Assembly: GCA_050008715.1 (NCBI GenBank)
Contig: JBEKMC010000002.1
Location: 1-64,000, forward strand
DNA: 64,000 nucleotides
DNA from: JAKACA01 sp050008715
GTDB taxonomy: Bacteria > Actinomycetota > Acidimicrobiia > Acidimicrobiales > Bog-793
Direction of reading: 5' to 3'
Shown: piece by piece, positions 24,903-37,144 of the stretch
How positions within the stretch are numbered: the stretch's first letter is position 1
How the letters are laid out: each line of letters opens with the position of its first letter
The notes under the pieces: generated by a model
What the model was told of the DNA's origin: nothing
The model's database searches: none
The model's input: the letters and a program-made list of their open reading frames with translations, nothing else
Translations under genes and position numbers: made by a program

Positions 24903-27848
24903 CTAGAAGTCGACGTCGTCGGGAGCCTCCGTCGCCACGGTCCTCTCGGCCACCGCCTCCTTGGCACCAACCTTCTCGGCCCCCGTCTTCTTCGCAACAG
25001 CCTTCTTGGCCCCGGCCTTCTTGACGCCGGCCTTCGTGGCACGGGCCTTCGTGGCACCGCCTTTCGTGACACCGGCCTTCTTAGCCGCGCCGGCGCGCTT
25101 CGCCGGCGCCTTCTTCGCCGGCGCCTTCTTCACGCCGGCCTTCTTGGTGCCGCCGCGGGCACCGCCCCGCGTCGACGGACCCGCGTCGCGCCGGGCGGAG
25201 ATGAGCTCGGCGGCGCGTTCCGGCGTAATGGTCTCAGGATCGTCGCCACGACGAAGCGAGGCGTTCACGGTCCCGTCGGTCACATAGGGACCAAAACGCC
25301 CCGACCGCAGCACGATCTGTCCCCCGCTCACGGGGTCTGGCCCGAGCTCTCGCAGCGGCGCCGCCGTCACGCCGTAGCGTCGCTGCTTGGGCTGGGCGAA
25401 GCGGGCGAGCGCCTCGTCGAGGGTCACGGTGAACAACTGCTCCTCGTTGTCGAGCGAGCGGGTCTCGGTACCGTGCTCGAGGTACGGGCCGTATCGGCCG
25501 CTCTTCGCGATGATGTCGGCACCGGTCGCCGGATCGAGACCGACGACACGCGGCAGCTCCAGCAGCCGGAGTGCGTCGTCGAGTGTGAGCGTCTCGAGCG
25601 ACATCGAGGAGAACAATGACGCCGTCTTGAGCGGTTTGGCCGCCTCCTCAAGCCCTCCGAGCTGGACGTAGGGCCCATAGCGGCCAGCTCGCGCCACCAC
25701 CTGTTCGCCGGTCCTCGGGTCGATGCCGATCACGCGATCGCCGGACGGCTTGGAGAGCAATTCGAGGGCGCGCTCGGTCGTGAGCTCGTCGGGTGCCAGA
25801 TCCTCCGGCACGGCCGTCCTGGTCTCACCGCGCTGCAGGTACGGGCCGTAGCGGCCGACCCGAACGACGATCTCCTCGCCGTCGGGGTCGGCACCGATGA
25901 CGATGGAATTGACATCACGTGCGTCGATTTCGCCGAGGTGAGTAAGGACGGCATCCTTCAGCCCCCGCGTGCCGTCGACCTCGAGGGCGTGGCGAGGCTG
26001 ACGGGCGCCGTCGGCATCCGGGCGCGGCAGGTGGTGGGATTCGCCGAAGTAGAAGCGCTCCAGCCAGGGGACGCTCTCCTCGGTGCCGGCGGCGATCTCG
26101 TCGAGGTCGTCCTCCATGGAGGCGGTGAAGCCATAGTCGACGAGGCTCGGGAAGTGCCGCTCCATCAGGTTCACGACAGCGAAGGCGGTGAAGGACGGAA
26201 CGAGCGCCGTACCCTTGCGCCACACGTAGTTCCGGTCCTGGATCGTCTGCAGGATGCTGGCGTAGGTCGACGGCCGGCCGACGCCGAGCTCCTCCAGGCG
26301 CCGGACGAGCGAGGCTTCGGTGTAGCGAGCCGGCGGGCGGGTGTCGTGGCTCTCGGTCGTGAGGCCTTCACACTCGACGCCGTCGCCGGCATTGAGCCGT
26401 GGCAGGCGGGCGTTCTCCTCTCTCGCCCGAGCCTCGTCGTTCTCGTCGTCGTCGTCCTCGCGGTACACCTGCAGGAAACCCGGCACCGTGATGACCGTCC
26501 CCGTCGCCAACAGGCCGGCCACTGTCCCGGCGGGCACGGGAGCCGCCGCCCCCACCGGCGCCGGCGAGTCCGAACGGGTCGTCGCCTCCAATCGGACGCG
26601 GGCCGTCGTCCCGGTCGCATCGATCATCTGGGAGGCAACGGTGCGCTGCCACACGAGCTCGTACAGCTTCAGCTCGTCGGCGGAGAGCTCCCGGGCGACT
26701 GCGGACGGCTGGCGGAACCGCTCCCCTGCCGGCCGGATGGCTTCGTGCGCCTCCTGGGCGTTCTTCACCTTGTTGCGGTAGGTCCGCGGCGCAGCCGGCA
26801 CCGAGGCGGCGCCGTACAGCGACGTCGCCTGCTGCCGGGCAGCCTGCACGGCCGTGTCCGAGAGCGTCGTGGAGTCGGTTCGCATGTAGGTGATGAACCC
26901 ACGCTCGTAGAGCGCCTGGGCGAGGCGCATCGTGCGCTGCGCCGAGTAGCGGAGCTTGCGGGCGGCCTCCTGCTGCAGCGTCGAGGTCATGAACGGCGCC
27001 GCCGGCGAGCGCCGGTAGGGCCGGTCCTCGACGGAGGCGACCGTGAAGTCCGCACCGTCGAGGGCGGCCACAAGCCCGGTGGCGGCCGGCTCGTCGAGGA
27101 GTACGACGTCGCCCCGGTCGGGAAGCAGCCGTCCGTCGGGACCGAAGTCGTCCCCGGCGGCGACCGAGCCGCCGCCGACGTCGACGAGTCGCGCCCCGAA
27201 GGCCTGCCCGCCTGCGGCGAACGAACCGACGATCCCCCACCAGGAGGCCGAGCGGAACGCCATGCGCTCGCGCTCGCGCTCGACGACGATGCGCGTGGCC
27301 ACGCTCTGCACACGACCTGCTGACAGTCCGGTCGCCACCTTTTTCCACAGCACGGGGGAGACCTCGTAGCCATACAGGCGGTCGAGGATGCGCCGTGCCT
27401 CCTGAGCGTCGACGAGGCGACGGTCGAGCTCGCCGGGGTTGGCCATGGCAGCCGCGATGGCGGCGGGCGTGATCTCGTGGAACACCATGCGGTGGACCGG
27501 CACACGCGGTGACAGCACCTCGACGAGGTGCCAGGCGATCGACTCCCCCTCTCGGTCCTCGTCTGTCGCCAGGTAGAGCTCGCTGGCGTCGGTGAGGAGG
27601 CGCTTCAGCTTGGCGACCTGCTCGCGGCGCTCCTTCGAGACCACATAGAGCGCCTTGAAGTCGTTGTCGACGTCCACGCCGAGGCGCGCCCAGGGCTCGC
27701 CTTTGAAGGCGGCGGGCACGTCTGAGGCGTTGCGGGGCAGGTCGCGGATGTGACCGATCGACGATTCGACGACATAGTCGCGGCCGAGATACCCGGCGAT
27801 GGTCTTTGCCTTCGCCGGGGATTCGACGATGACGAGTGGTTTGGCCAT
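24903..27848 (-). CDS. topA: DNA topoisomerase I
   Basis: Type IA topoisomerase of 981 residues that relaxes negative supercoils. TOPRIM domain: VIVESPAKAKTIAGYL at the start and TDEDREGES (~95-103). Active-site Tyr321 lies in GFITYMRTDSTTLS. After the core, four C-terminal repeats end in GRYGPYLQ, GRYGPYVQ, GRYGPYLE and GRFGPYV (about residues 655-860), followed by a ~95-residue Lys/Ala-rich tail of KKAGAKKA-like units, as in other actinobacterial TopA proteins where the tail binds DNA. TATCCT nine bases before the ATG suggests a very short leader. Confidence 0.97.
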   Translation of the reverse strand: MAKPLVIVESPAKAKTIAGYLGRDYVVESSIGHIRDLPRNASDVPAAFKGEPWARLGVDVDNDFKALYVVSKERREQVAKLKRLLTDASELYLATDEDREGESIAWHLVEVLSPRVPVHRMVFHEITPAAIAAAMANPGELDRRLVDAQEARRILDRLYGYEVSPVLWKKVATGLSAGRVQSVATRIVVERERERMAFRSASWWGIVGSFAAGGQAFGARLVDVGGGSVAAGDDFGPDGRLLPDRGDVVLLDEPAATGLVAALDGADFTVASVEDRPYRRSPAAPFMTSTLQQEAARKLRYSAQRTMRLAQALYERGFITYMRTDSTTLSDTAVQAARQQATSLYGAASVPAAPRTYRNKVKNAQEAHEAIRPAGERFRQPSAVARELSADELKLYELVWQRTVASQMIDATGTTARVRLEATTRSDSPAPVGAAAPVPAGTVAGLLATGTVITVPGFLQVYREDDDDENDEARAREENARLPRLNAGDGVECEGLTTESHDTRPPARYTEASLVRRLEELGVGRPSTYASILQTIQDRNYVWRKGTALVPSFTAFAVVNLMERHFPSLVDYGFTASMEDDLDEIAAGTEESVPWLERFYFGESHHLPRPDADGARQPRHALEVDGTRGLKDAVLTHLGEIDARDVNSIVIGADPDGEEIVVRVGRYGPYLQRGETRTAVPEDLAPDELTTERALELLSKPSGDRVIGIDPRTGEQVVARAGRYGPYVQLGGLEEAAKPLKTASLFSSMSLETLTLDDALRLLELPRVVGLDPATGADIIAKSGRYGPYLEHGTETRSLDNEEQLFTVTLDEALARFAQPKQRRYGVTAAPLRELGPDPVSGGQIVLRSGRFGPYVTDGTVNASLRRGDDPETITPERAAELISARRDAGPSTRGGARGGTKKAGVKKAPAKKAPAKRAGAAKKAGVTKGGATKARATKAGVKKAGAKKAVAKKTGAEKVGAKEAVAERTVATEAPDDVDF

Positions 27849-27878
27849 GGGAGGCCGAGGATACGTTGCCGGCCGGCG

Positions 27879-30203
<2,325 letters not shown>

Positions 30204-30342
30204 CGCTAGCTCCTTTGATGAGGTCGGGGGGCAGGATAAACGCTCGGCGCGGCTCGTTCAAACTTGCCGCGGCGCCGGCGGCTCCACGAACGGGGCCGGC
30301 CGGCCGAACCCGCAAGCAAAAGGTAGCGCCGGCTACGGCGCG

Positions 30343-32859
30343 TCACGCGGTTCCGTGCCGCGGGGGCACGCGAGGCGGCACAGGCGGCACCTCGGTCGGC
30401 TCTGACGTCCGAAGGATCGTGAACAAGGGGTTGACCATGACGATGTGGCGGCCGCGCTCGCCGACCATGCCCTCGACGACCAGCTTCGAGCCGGGCTCGA
30501 TGCCCGGGACGCGGCGGCGGCCCTGGAAGACGAGCAGCAGCTGCCCGGTCCGGTCGGCGATCGTGCACTCGACGCTCGGGACGCCGGCACCGGCCTGCAC
30601 CCGGACGGAACGGACTCGACCGGACACCCGCGCCCGCTGGCGCGGGTGCAGCTCGTGGATCGCGGTCGTGCCCGGCACGACATCGGCCGCGGGCGCCTTT
30701 CCGGCCTTCCCCTCGCCGTGGCCGTGGCTACGCCCGGGCGGTGGGGCGCTGGCGCCGTCGGCGGAGGTACCGCCTGCGAGCCCCCAGGGGTGGATGGGGA
30801 CACGGGGGCGCCGGTGGGCGACGGTCGTGACGAGATCGCTGTCCCCCGGTCCCATCACCGGGATCCCGCCGGCCGTCCAGGGCACGAGCGACTTGCGGCG
30901 GTTGCCGAGGGGGAACGGGATGATGGTGGCGTTGGCGTTGGGCAGCTGGCTGACGTAAGCGGCGATGTGGTCGGCGGTGCGGTCGTGCAGGACCCGCTGC
31001 CAGTAACTCTCAAAACCACGACGGGGCAGGATCACGCTCACCTCTGTCTGGCCGTCCTCGGCCGCCTCGGCGACGAGCTCCATGGCCGCCCGCTCGAGGC
31101 GCCGGTCGGGGCACTCGACGATGTCGAGCGGGAACCGGTTGAGTCCGAGGCGACTCCATTGCTCCTCGAGCTCGCGGGCGACGACAGGGTCGAGCACGAA
31201 GTGGACCGCCCGCAGCTCGTCGGGTGAGAGCGTGCGGGCGTACTGCAGCGCGCGGGCGGCAGCGAGGTCGAGGCTCTCGACGAGCACGATCACGACGTGG
31301 CGGCGCAGGACGGGGGCGATGGCCGCCCTCGGGGCGTTCGCCGCCAGCTCGACGCTCTCCTCGGCGTACTGCTTGTGCAGGCGGATGAGCACGAAGACGA
31401 GGATCGGGAAGAGGACGACGACGAGCCAGGCACCTTCGGTGAACTTCGTGATGGCAAAGATCGCCACGACGATCGCCGACAGCACGGCGGCAAATCCGTT
31501 GATGAAAATCTTCCTCTGCCAACCTGGCTCCCGGTAGGTGAGGTGGTGCTTGACCATGCCGGAGCCGGCCATCGTGAATCCGGTGAACACCCCGATGGCA
31601 TACAGCGCCACGAGGGCGCTCAGGTTCGCACGGGTGGCGACGATGAGTGCGATCGAGACGATGGCGAGGATGATGATGCCGTTCGAGAACACGAGCCGGT
31701 GGCCCCGCCGCGTGAGCCGGCGCGGCAGGAAGGCGTCCTGGGCGACGAAGCTCGTGAGATTCGGGAAGCCGTTGAAGCTCGTGTTGCCACCGGTGTAGAG
31801 GATGAGCATCGTCGAGGCCTGCACCAGGAAGAACCCAACCCTGCCCGCCGTCGCCGTCCCGAAGACGTACTTCGCCTCTTGTGACAGCACCGTCGGCGTA
31901 CCACCGACGTACGGGACCGAATGTGTGACATGGGCGAGGTAGGAGACGCCGAGGACGAGCGAGCCGAGCGTCACGGCCATGAGGACCAGCACGCGGCGGG
32001 CGTTACGGCCGGTGGGCTCCCTGAAGTTGGCGACACCGTTCGAGATCGCCTCGAGGCCCGTCAGCGAAGACCCCCCGTTCGCGAACGCCTTCATCATGAC
32101 GAAGACGGCTGCGAACACGAGCAACGACGAGCCGCCGTGGGCGCCGACGGCGACAGGACTGATCGACGCCGAGCTGCGGGAGGGGATGGGGTGAGCGTGC
32201 AGCTGGCCGAGGAGGGCGCGTACGACGCCGATGACCACGAGGGAGCCGATCGAGGCTATGAACAGGTACGTGGGCAACGCGAACGACTTGCCCGCCTCGC
32301 GGATGCCGCGGAGGTTGCCGTACGTGAGGACGAGCACGACGCCAACCGTGATCTCGACGGTGAGGTGGGACAGTGCCGGGAAGGCGGACGTCAGGGCATC
32401 GGTGCCGGCCGACGTCTGCACCGCCACGGTGACGATGTAGTCGATGATGAGCGCCACGGCGGCGATCTGGGCGATTCGGGGCCCGAAGTTGTCCCGTGCG
32501 ACGACGTAGGAGCCGCCGGCCTTCGTGTAGACCATGACGACCTCGCGGTACGACATGGTGACGAAGAACAGCACCAACAGCACGACGAAGGTGATCGGCA
32601 GCAGCAAGGCGAAGGCGGCGAGGCCGAAGTACGGGACGAGGATCGTGAGGATCTCCTCGGTGCCGTAGGCGGTCGAGGATATACAGTCCGGGGCGAGCAC
32701 TCCAAGGGCCACGACCTTGCCGAGGCGCTCCTCGGAGAGGCGCTCGGTGATGAGCGGCTCCCCGAGCAGCCTCTTCTTCAGGCGGTACGAGAACGACTCC
32801 GGAAGCACGTACGCAGCCGCCGCCGAGGCGGTATCGGGTTGCGTCGGCGTTGAGCTCAC
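30343..32859 (-). CDS. APC-family permease (K+ uptake type) with C-terminal OB-fold
   Basis: An 838-residue protein. Residues ~25-500 form an amino acid/polyamine/cation superfamily permease with about 12 helices (VVALGVLAPDCISSTAYGTEEIL; TKAGGSYVVARDNFGP; FANGGSSLTGLEAISNGV), the form seen in KimA-like K+ transporters. Residues ~515-690 are a soluble domain, and ~735-825 read as an OB-fold (ARVSGRVRSVRVQ, GQLLLVFQGRRRVPGIEPGS, LVVEGMVGERG). In mycobacteria a similar permease stands divergent to the two TrkA genes, and I recall the OB-fold as a separate nearby protein. The divergent TrkA pair supports K+ transport. GTG start, no clear ribosome binding site. Confidence 0.85.
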   Translation of the reverse strand: MSSTPTQPDTASAAAAYVLPESFSYRLKKRLLGEPLITERLSEERLGKVVALGVLAPDCISSTAYGTEEILTILVPYFGLAAFALLLPITFVVLLVLFFVTMSYREVVMVYTKAGGSYVVARDNFGPRIAQIAAVALIIDYIVTVAVQTSAGTDALTSAFPALSHLTVEITVGVVLVLTYGNLRGIREAGKSFALPTYLFIASIGSLVVIGVVRALLGQLHAHPIPSRSSASISPVAVGAHGGSSLLVFAAVFVMMKAFANGGSSLTGLEAISNGVANFREPTGRNARRVLVLMAVTLGSLVLGVSYLAHVTHSVPYVGGTPTVLSQEAKYVFGTATAGRVGFFLVQASTMLILYTGGNTSFNGFPNLTSFVAQDAFLPRRLTRRGHRLVFSNGIIILAIVSIALIVATRANLSALVALYAIGVFTGFTMAGSGMVKHHLTYREPGWQRKIFINGFAAVLSAIVVAIFAITKFTEGAWLVVVLFPILVFVLIRLHKQYAEESVELAANAPRAAIAPVLRRHVVIVLVESLDLAAARALQYARTLSPDELRAVHFVLDPVVARELEEQWSRLGLNRFPLDIVECPDRRLERAAMELVAEAAEDGQTEVSVILPRRGFESYWQRVLHDRTADHIAAYVSQLPNANATIIPFPLGNRRKSLVPWTAGGIPVMGPGDSDLVTTVAHRRPRVPIHPWGLAGGTSADGASAPPPGRSHGHGEGKAGKAPAADVVPGTTAIHELHPRQRARVSGRVRSVRVQAGAGVPSVECTIADRTGQLLLVFQGRRRVPGIEPGSKLVVEGMVGERGRHIVMVNPLFTILRTSEPTEVPPVPPRVPPRHGTA

Positions 32860-32948
32860 CTGGCTATCTTGGCCCGCTTCGAGGCCCCTGCGCCCACCGG
32901 AGCCCGATTGGCTTGTCTACGACCATGCGATCCGGAAGGATGAGGGTG

Positions 32949-33620
32949 ATGCACGTCATCATCGTCGGCTGCGGCCGAGTAGGTTCCGGGCTCGCAGCCG
33001 GGCTCACGCGAGAGGGCCACAGCGTGGCCATCATCGACAAGAGCCAAGGCGCCTTCCGGCGTCTCCCGTGGGGGTTCGACGGGCAGAAGGTGGTGGGTTT
33101 CGGGTTCGATCGCGCCCACCTCGAGCTCGCGGGCGCAGAACGGGCCGACGCCCTGGCGGCCGTCACGAGCGGCGACAACTCCAACATCCTCACCGCCCGG
33201 ATCGCCCGCGAGACCTACGAGATCCCCAACGTCGTCGCGCGGATCTACGATCCGCGGCGGGCGGAGATCTTCCAGCGGCTCGGCATCCCGACCGTACCGA
33301 GCGTCAGCTGGACCATCGAGCAGGTGTTCCGCCGCGTCCTGCCGAGCACACGATCCTTCGTCTGGTCGGACGGCACCGGGCATCTCCACCTGCTCGAGCG
33401 GCCGCTGCCCTTCTCGTGGGCCGGGTCTCGCATCGCCGACGCCCTGCCGAGCGAAGGAGTGCGCCTCGTCTCGGTCACGAGGGCGAGCGTCCCGACGCTC
33501 GAGGTGGCCGAGCTCGTCGGGCAGGAAGGCGACATGCTCCACCTCATAGTCTCGACCGACGCAATCGACGCGCTCGAGGCACGGTTCCTCGTCGCCGACC
33601 AGGCAGCCGGGCGTTCGTGA
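32949..33620 (+). CDS. trkA: TrkA-type K+ uptake regulator, first of pair
   Basis: A 223-residue cytosolic protein: an RCK N-domain with the NAD-binding HVIIVGCGRVGSGLA (residues 2-16) and Asp at the end of strand 2 (AIIDKS), then an RCK C-domain (about 140-215). Such proteins gate K+ channels or transporters in response to nucleotides. ATG 32949 has GGAAGG eight to nine bases upstream; ATGs at 32925 and 32940 are in frame but too close to it. The stop overlaps the second TrkA gene as GTGA. Confidence 0.92.
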   Translation: MHVIIVGCGRVGSGLAAGLTREGHSVAIIDKSQGAFRRLPWGFDGQKVVGFGFDRAHLELAGAERADALAAVTSGDNSNILTARIARETYEIPNVVARIYDPRRAEIFQRLGIPTVPSVSWTIEQVFRRVLPSTRSFVWSDGTGHLHLLERPLPFSWAGSRIADALPSEGVRLVSVTRASVPTLEVAELVGQEGDMLHLIVSTDAIDALEARFLVADQAAGRS

Positions 33621-34285
33621 GAGTCGCCGTAGCCGGCGCCGGCAAGGTCGGCCGCTTCCTCGCCGAGGACCTCGCCAGCAGCGGGCACCAGGTGCTCCTC
33701 CTCGAGAAGGACCCGGCCCTCGTCGCCATGATCGACCCAGTGGCCGGCGTCACCTGCGTCACGGCGGATGCCTGCGAGGTCGCCTCTCTGCACGCCGTCC
33801 ATCTCGACGACGTCGACGTCGTGGTCGCCGTGACGGGCGACGACGAGGACAACCTCGTCATCTCGCTGCTTGCCAAGCAGGAGTTCGCCGTTCCACGCGT
33901 GATCGCCCGGGTCAACCACCCGCGGAACCACTGGCTGTTCAACGAGGCCTGGGGCGTCGACGTGGCCGTGTCGACCCCTCAGCTGCTCGCCGCCCTCGTG
34001 GAGGAGGCCGTGTCCGTCGGCGTGCTCGTGCGGCTGCTGCAGTTCGAAGGCGGCAACACCCGACTCGTAGAGGTGACGCTGGCGGAGGCGTCGCCGGCTC
34101 GTGGGCGGGCGCTCGGCGATCTCGGGCTTCCGCGCGGCGCAACGATCGTCGCCCTCGTGCGCGACAGCCACGTCGTCGTTCCGCGCTCCGACACCATCCT
34201 CGACACCGGCGACGAGGTGCTGCTGCTGGCGAGCGCCGCCATCGACGACAACGAGATCCGGGATCTCCTCGCCCCAGGCTCGTGA
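33617..34285 (+). CDS. TrkA-type K+ uptake regulator, second of pair
   Basis: A 222-residue paralogue of the preceding gene. RCK N-domain: VAVAGAGKVGRFLAEDL with Glu after strand 2 (LLLEKD), and VTGDDEDNLVISLLAKQ. RCK C-domain with GLPRGATIVALVRDSHVVVP near residue 170. The GTG start overlaps the first gene's stop and its own stop overlaps the HAD gene (both GTGA), so three proteins are coupled. Two TrkA halves probably assemble together, as proposed for the mycobacterial CeoB/CeoC pair. Confidence 0.9.
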   Translation: MRVAVAGAGKVGRFLAEDLASSGHQVLLLEKDPALVAMIDPVAGVTCVTADACEVASLHAVHLDDVDVVVAVTGDDEDNLVISLLAKQEFAVPRVIARVNHPRNHWLFNEAWGVDVAVSTPQLLAALVEEAVSVGVLVRLLQFEGGNTRLVEVTLAEASPARGRALGDLGLPRGATIVALVRDSHVVVPRSDTILDTGDEVLLLASAAIDDNEIRDLLAPGS

Positions 34286-35169
34286 CGACCACACAGACGA
34301 AGCAGGCCGCCTTCTTCGATCTCGACAAGACCGTCATCGCGAAGGCCTCCATGGTCGCCTTCGGGCGGCCGCTTTACCACGGCGGTCTCATCAACCGGCG
34401 GACCGTCCTACGCGCCCTCTACGGCCAGCTCGTGTACCTGCATCTCGGCGCGAGCGAGCAGAAGCTCGAGCGCATCCGGGAATCGGTCCTACGCCTCACG
34501 CGGGGATGGGAGCAGGCGCGGGTCGCCAAGATCGTCGACGAGGCGCTCGAGCAGATCGTGGACCCGATCATCTACGCCGAGGCCGCGGATCTCATCGATC
34601 TCCACCGCGCCGCCGGCCGCAGCGTCGTGCTCGTCTCGGCCTCCCCTGCTGAGATCGTCGTCCCGCTCGGCCGCTACCTGGGGGCGGACGCGACGATCGC
34701 CAGCCGCGCCAGCGTCGACGACGACGGTCGGTACACGGGGACGATGGAGTTCTACGCCTACGGCGAGTACAAGGCGGAGGCGATGCGGGCGCTGGCCGAG
34801 CGGGACGGCATCGACTTGGCGGAGTCCTACGCCTACAGCGACTCCTACACGGACCTGCCGATGTTGGAGGCAGTGGGCCATCCAGTGGCCGTGAACCCTG
34901 ACCGGGTGCTGACGAAGTTCGCCCGTGAGCACGGGTACGAGATCACGCGTTTCGTGCAGCCGGTGCGACTGCGCGACCGCGTGCGCGACGTGAGGCACCG
35001 CATCACCTCGGTGTCGGTGCCCGTGCCTCCCCGGCCGGCAATGGCGATGTCAGCCGTGGTCGTGGGAGTCGGAGCCGGTGCGTTCGTGCTCGGGTGGTGG
35101 CTCGGCGCCAGGGGCCGCCACGCGACCACGAGGGCAGATGCCGTGCAGCAACCGGTGGCGAATCGGTGA
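34282..35169 (+). CDS. HAD-IB family hydrolase with C-terminal membrane helix
   Basis: A 295-residue phosphatase-like protein of the SerB-related HAD-IB class. Motif I is FFDLDKT (residues ~11-17), motif II LVSASP (~117-122), and motif III/IV is covered by the YKAEAM lysine and SDSYTDLPML (~187-196). A helix near 255-275 (SAVVVGVGAGAFVLGWWLGA) anchors the C-terminus, so the enzyme may act at the membrane, for instance on a lysolipid or phosphoserine-like substrate; that is a guess. GTG start inside the TrkA stop. Confidence 0.88.
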   Translation: MTTTQTKQAAFFDLDKTVIAKASMVAFGRPLYHGGLINRRTVLRALYGQLVYLHLGASEQKLERIRESVLRLTRGWEQARVAKIVDEALEQIVDPIIYAEAADLIDLHRAAGRSVVLVSASPAEIVVPLGRYLGADATIASRASVDDDGRYTGTMEFYAYGEYKAEAMRALAERDGIDLAESYAYSDSYTDLPMLEAVGHPVAVNPDRVLTKFAREHGYEITRFVQPVRLRDRVRDVRHRITSVSVPVPPRPAMAMSAVVVGVGAGAFVLGWWLGARGRHATTRADAVQQPVANR

Positions 35170-35172
35170 TGG

Positions 35173-35239
35173 GCGAACCGAGTGCGAAGACCGACTGGGA
35201 CAGGCACGGTGCGGTCGCCCTATGCACGAGGTTCGGTCC
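35173..35239. repeat. Diverged intergenic repeat, inverted plus direct copy
   Basis: Positions 35173-35195 hold the reverse complement of the repeat core (16 bases CTTCGCACTCGGTTCG shared exactly). Positions 35212-35239 match the repeat in direct orientation at 22 of 28 bases. Together they can pair as an imperfect hairpin after the HAD gene, so they may also serve as a terminator. The rest of the 157-base gap shows nothing else. Confidence 0.6.
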
Positions 35240-35326
35240 TGGCGGGCCGACGACGTCGGGGGTGGGTGGGCTGACTACGCCGGGTGGGTGACGGGCGCCG
35301 CCGGCACCTTCACCGGAGAAATGAGC

Positions 35327-35404
35327 TCAGTTCCCGCGGAGCCGCTTGGCGGCGACAACCCCGAGGGCGACGAGCAGGGCCAGGACGAGCACCTTCTTGA
35401 TCAT
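35327..35404 (-). CDS. 25-residue membrane peptide, leaderless
   Basis: The reverse strand encodes MIKKVLVLALLVALGVVAAK plus RLRGN and a stop: two lysines, a hydrophobic helix, then a positive tail. TATGAT, a near-perfect -10 hexamer, stands six bases before the ATG, so transcription should begin at the start codon itself. The peptide resembles the tiny one-helix proteins (for example DLW-39 type) found in actinobacteria. It lies downstream of the sigma factor gene. Function unknown. Confidence 0.7.
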   Translation of the reverse strand: MIKKVLVLALLVALGVVAAKRLRGN

Positions 35405-35410
35405 GCAGCG

Positions 35411-35416
35411 ATCATA
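35411..35416 (-). promoter_or_regulatory. -10 element TATGAT of the 25-residue peptide
   Basis: Five of six bases match the TATAAT consensus; it lies six bases before ATG. It is the best -10 match in the set of leaderless starts seen here. Confidence 0.6.
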
Positions 35417-35475
35417 CGCCGCAACGCCGGCTGCCGTTCGCAGGCCCGAGGCCGAAGGACTTCGAGCAGCGTCTG

Positions 35476-36426
<951 letters not shown>

Positions 36427-36592
36427 GTATCGCAGATCCGGGGGATCGAGCGCCGACTCAGGGTGCCGTCGGTTCGTGAGATGAGATCCGAGCCGCACGA
36501 AGCGGTTGACAGCTCCCGATCACGCACGCCCGCCGGGATTCAGCCCTCGAACCTGCACTGCCGTATGTCCGGGACCTAGTGTAACGGTGGAG

Positions 36593-37144
36593 TCAAGCGC
36601 CCCTACCAGGCTGTTTTCTGAGACGCCGCACTACAGCTTGCTCAGCTTGCAGATCTGTCGCCACCCTGCACAGGACCCGTTCCAGCGGCCCGTCGGCAGC
36701 TCTCGACAGCCGATCGAGGCGGAAGTCGTAGACGCCGGCGAGCACTTCGTAGAGCGCCGCCGCCGTCTCCGGCAGCGACTCGTCGGCGCCGCCGCTCCCG
36801 CCCGCTCGCTCCTCGACGGTGGACATGAGCGACGTCAGCGACCCGGTCGCGGCCGACGACAGGCAGGACACGGCGGCGTCCGGCACGAGCCCCACCGAGA
36901 CGGGCAGGAGTGTCTCCAGCTCGCGGGCTCGCCAGGCGGCGCGCAGGCTCGCCGCAGACGCCCACACGACCTCCTCTGGCGAGCTGCACGAGGGCGCAGA
37001 ACGGCCGAGCCAGCCGAACAGAGCCAGCTCGACCTCCCGCAGGCCACCGATCACCCCCGCGGTGTCGGTCATGGCGAGTGGACCGTCGGGCCCGTTCAGC
37101 TCCGCCGCCAGGTCGCCAAGGCGACGGGCAGGTTCGGAGCTCAC
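36593..37144 (-). CDS. Unknown alpha-helical protein coupled to nadE
   Basis: A 183-residue soluble protein, predicted nearly all helical (LREVELALFGWLGRSAPSCS, ASLRAAWRARELETLLPVSV, ALYEVLAGVYDFRLDRLSRA). The helix spacing with Glu, His-poor and Trp residues loosely recalls ferritin-like bundles, but metal ligands are not convincing. GTG start inside the nadE stop (GTGA), so it is translated with NAD synthetase. I do not recognise the family. Confidence 0.6.
   Translation of the reverse strand: MSSEPARRLGDLAAELNGPDGPLAMTDTAGVIGGLREVELALFGWLGRSAPSCSSPEEVVWASAASLRAAWRARELETLLPVSVGLVPDAAVSCLSSAATGSLTSLMSTVEERAGGSGGADESLPETAAALYEVLAGVYDFRLDRLSRAADGPLERVLCRVATDLQAEQAVVRRLRKQPGRGA

Noticed and set aside
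24960..25160. Dense short repeats resembling a tandem array or CRISPR
   Set aside because: They are Lys/Ala codon repeats of the TopA C-terminal tail; units vary and there are no spacers.
32856..32897. 13-residue GTG frame ending in a GTGA overlap with the APC permease start
   Set aside because: No TAnnnT element at leaderless spacing and the frame belongs to a longer antisense shadow of the TrkA gene, so chance is the better explanation.
36541..36600. TTGACT and TACACT near each other upstream of the sigma factor
   Set aside because: On the reverse strand they are only seven bases apart, so they cannot form one sigma70 promoter.
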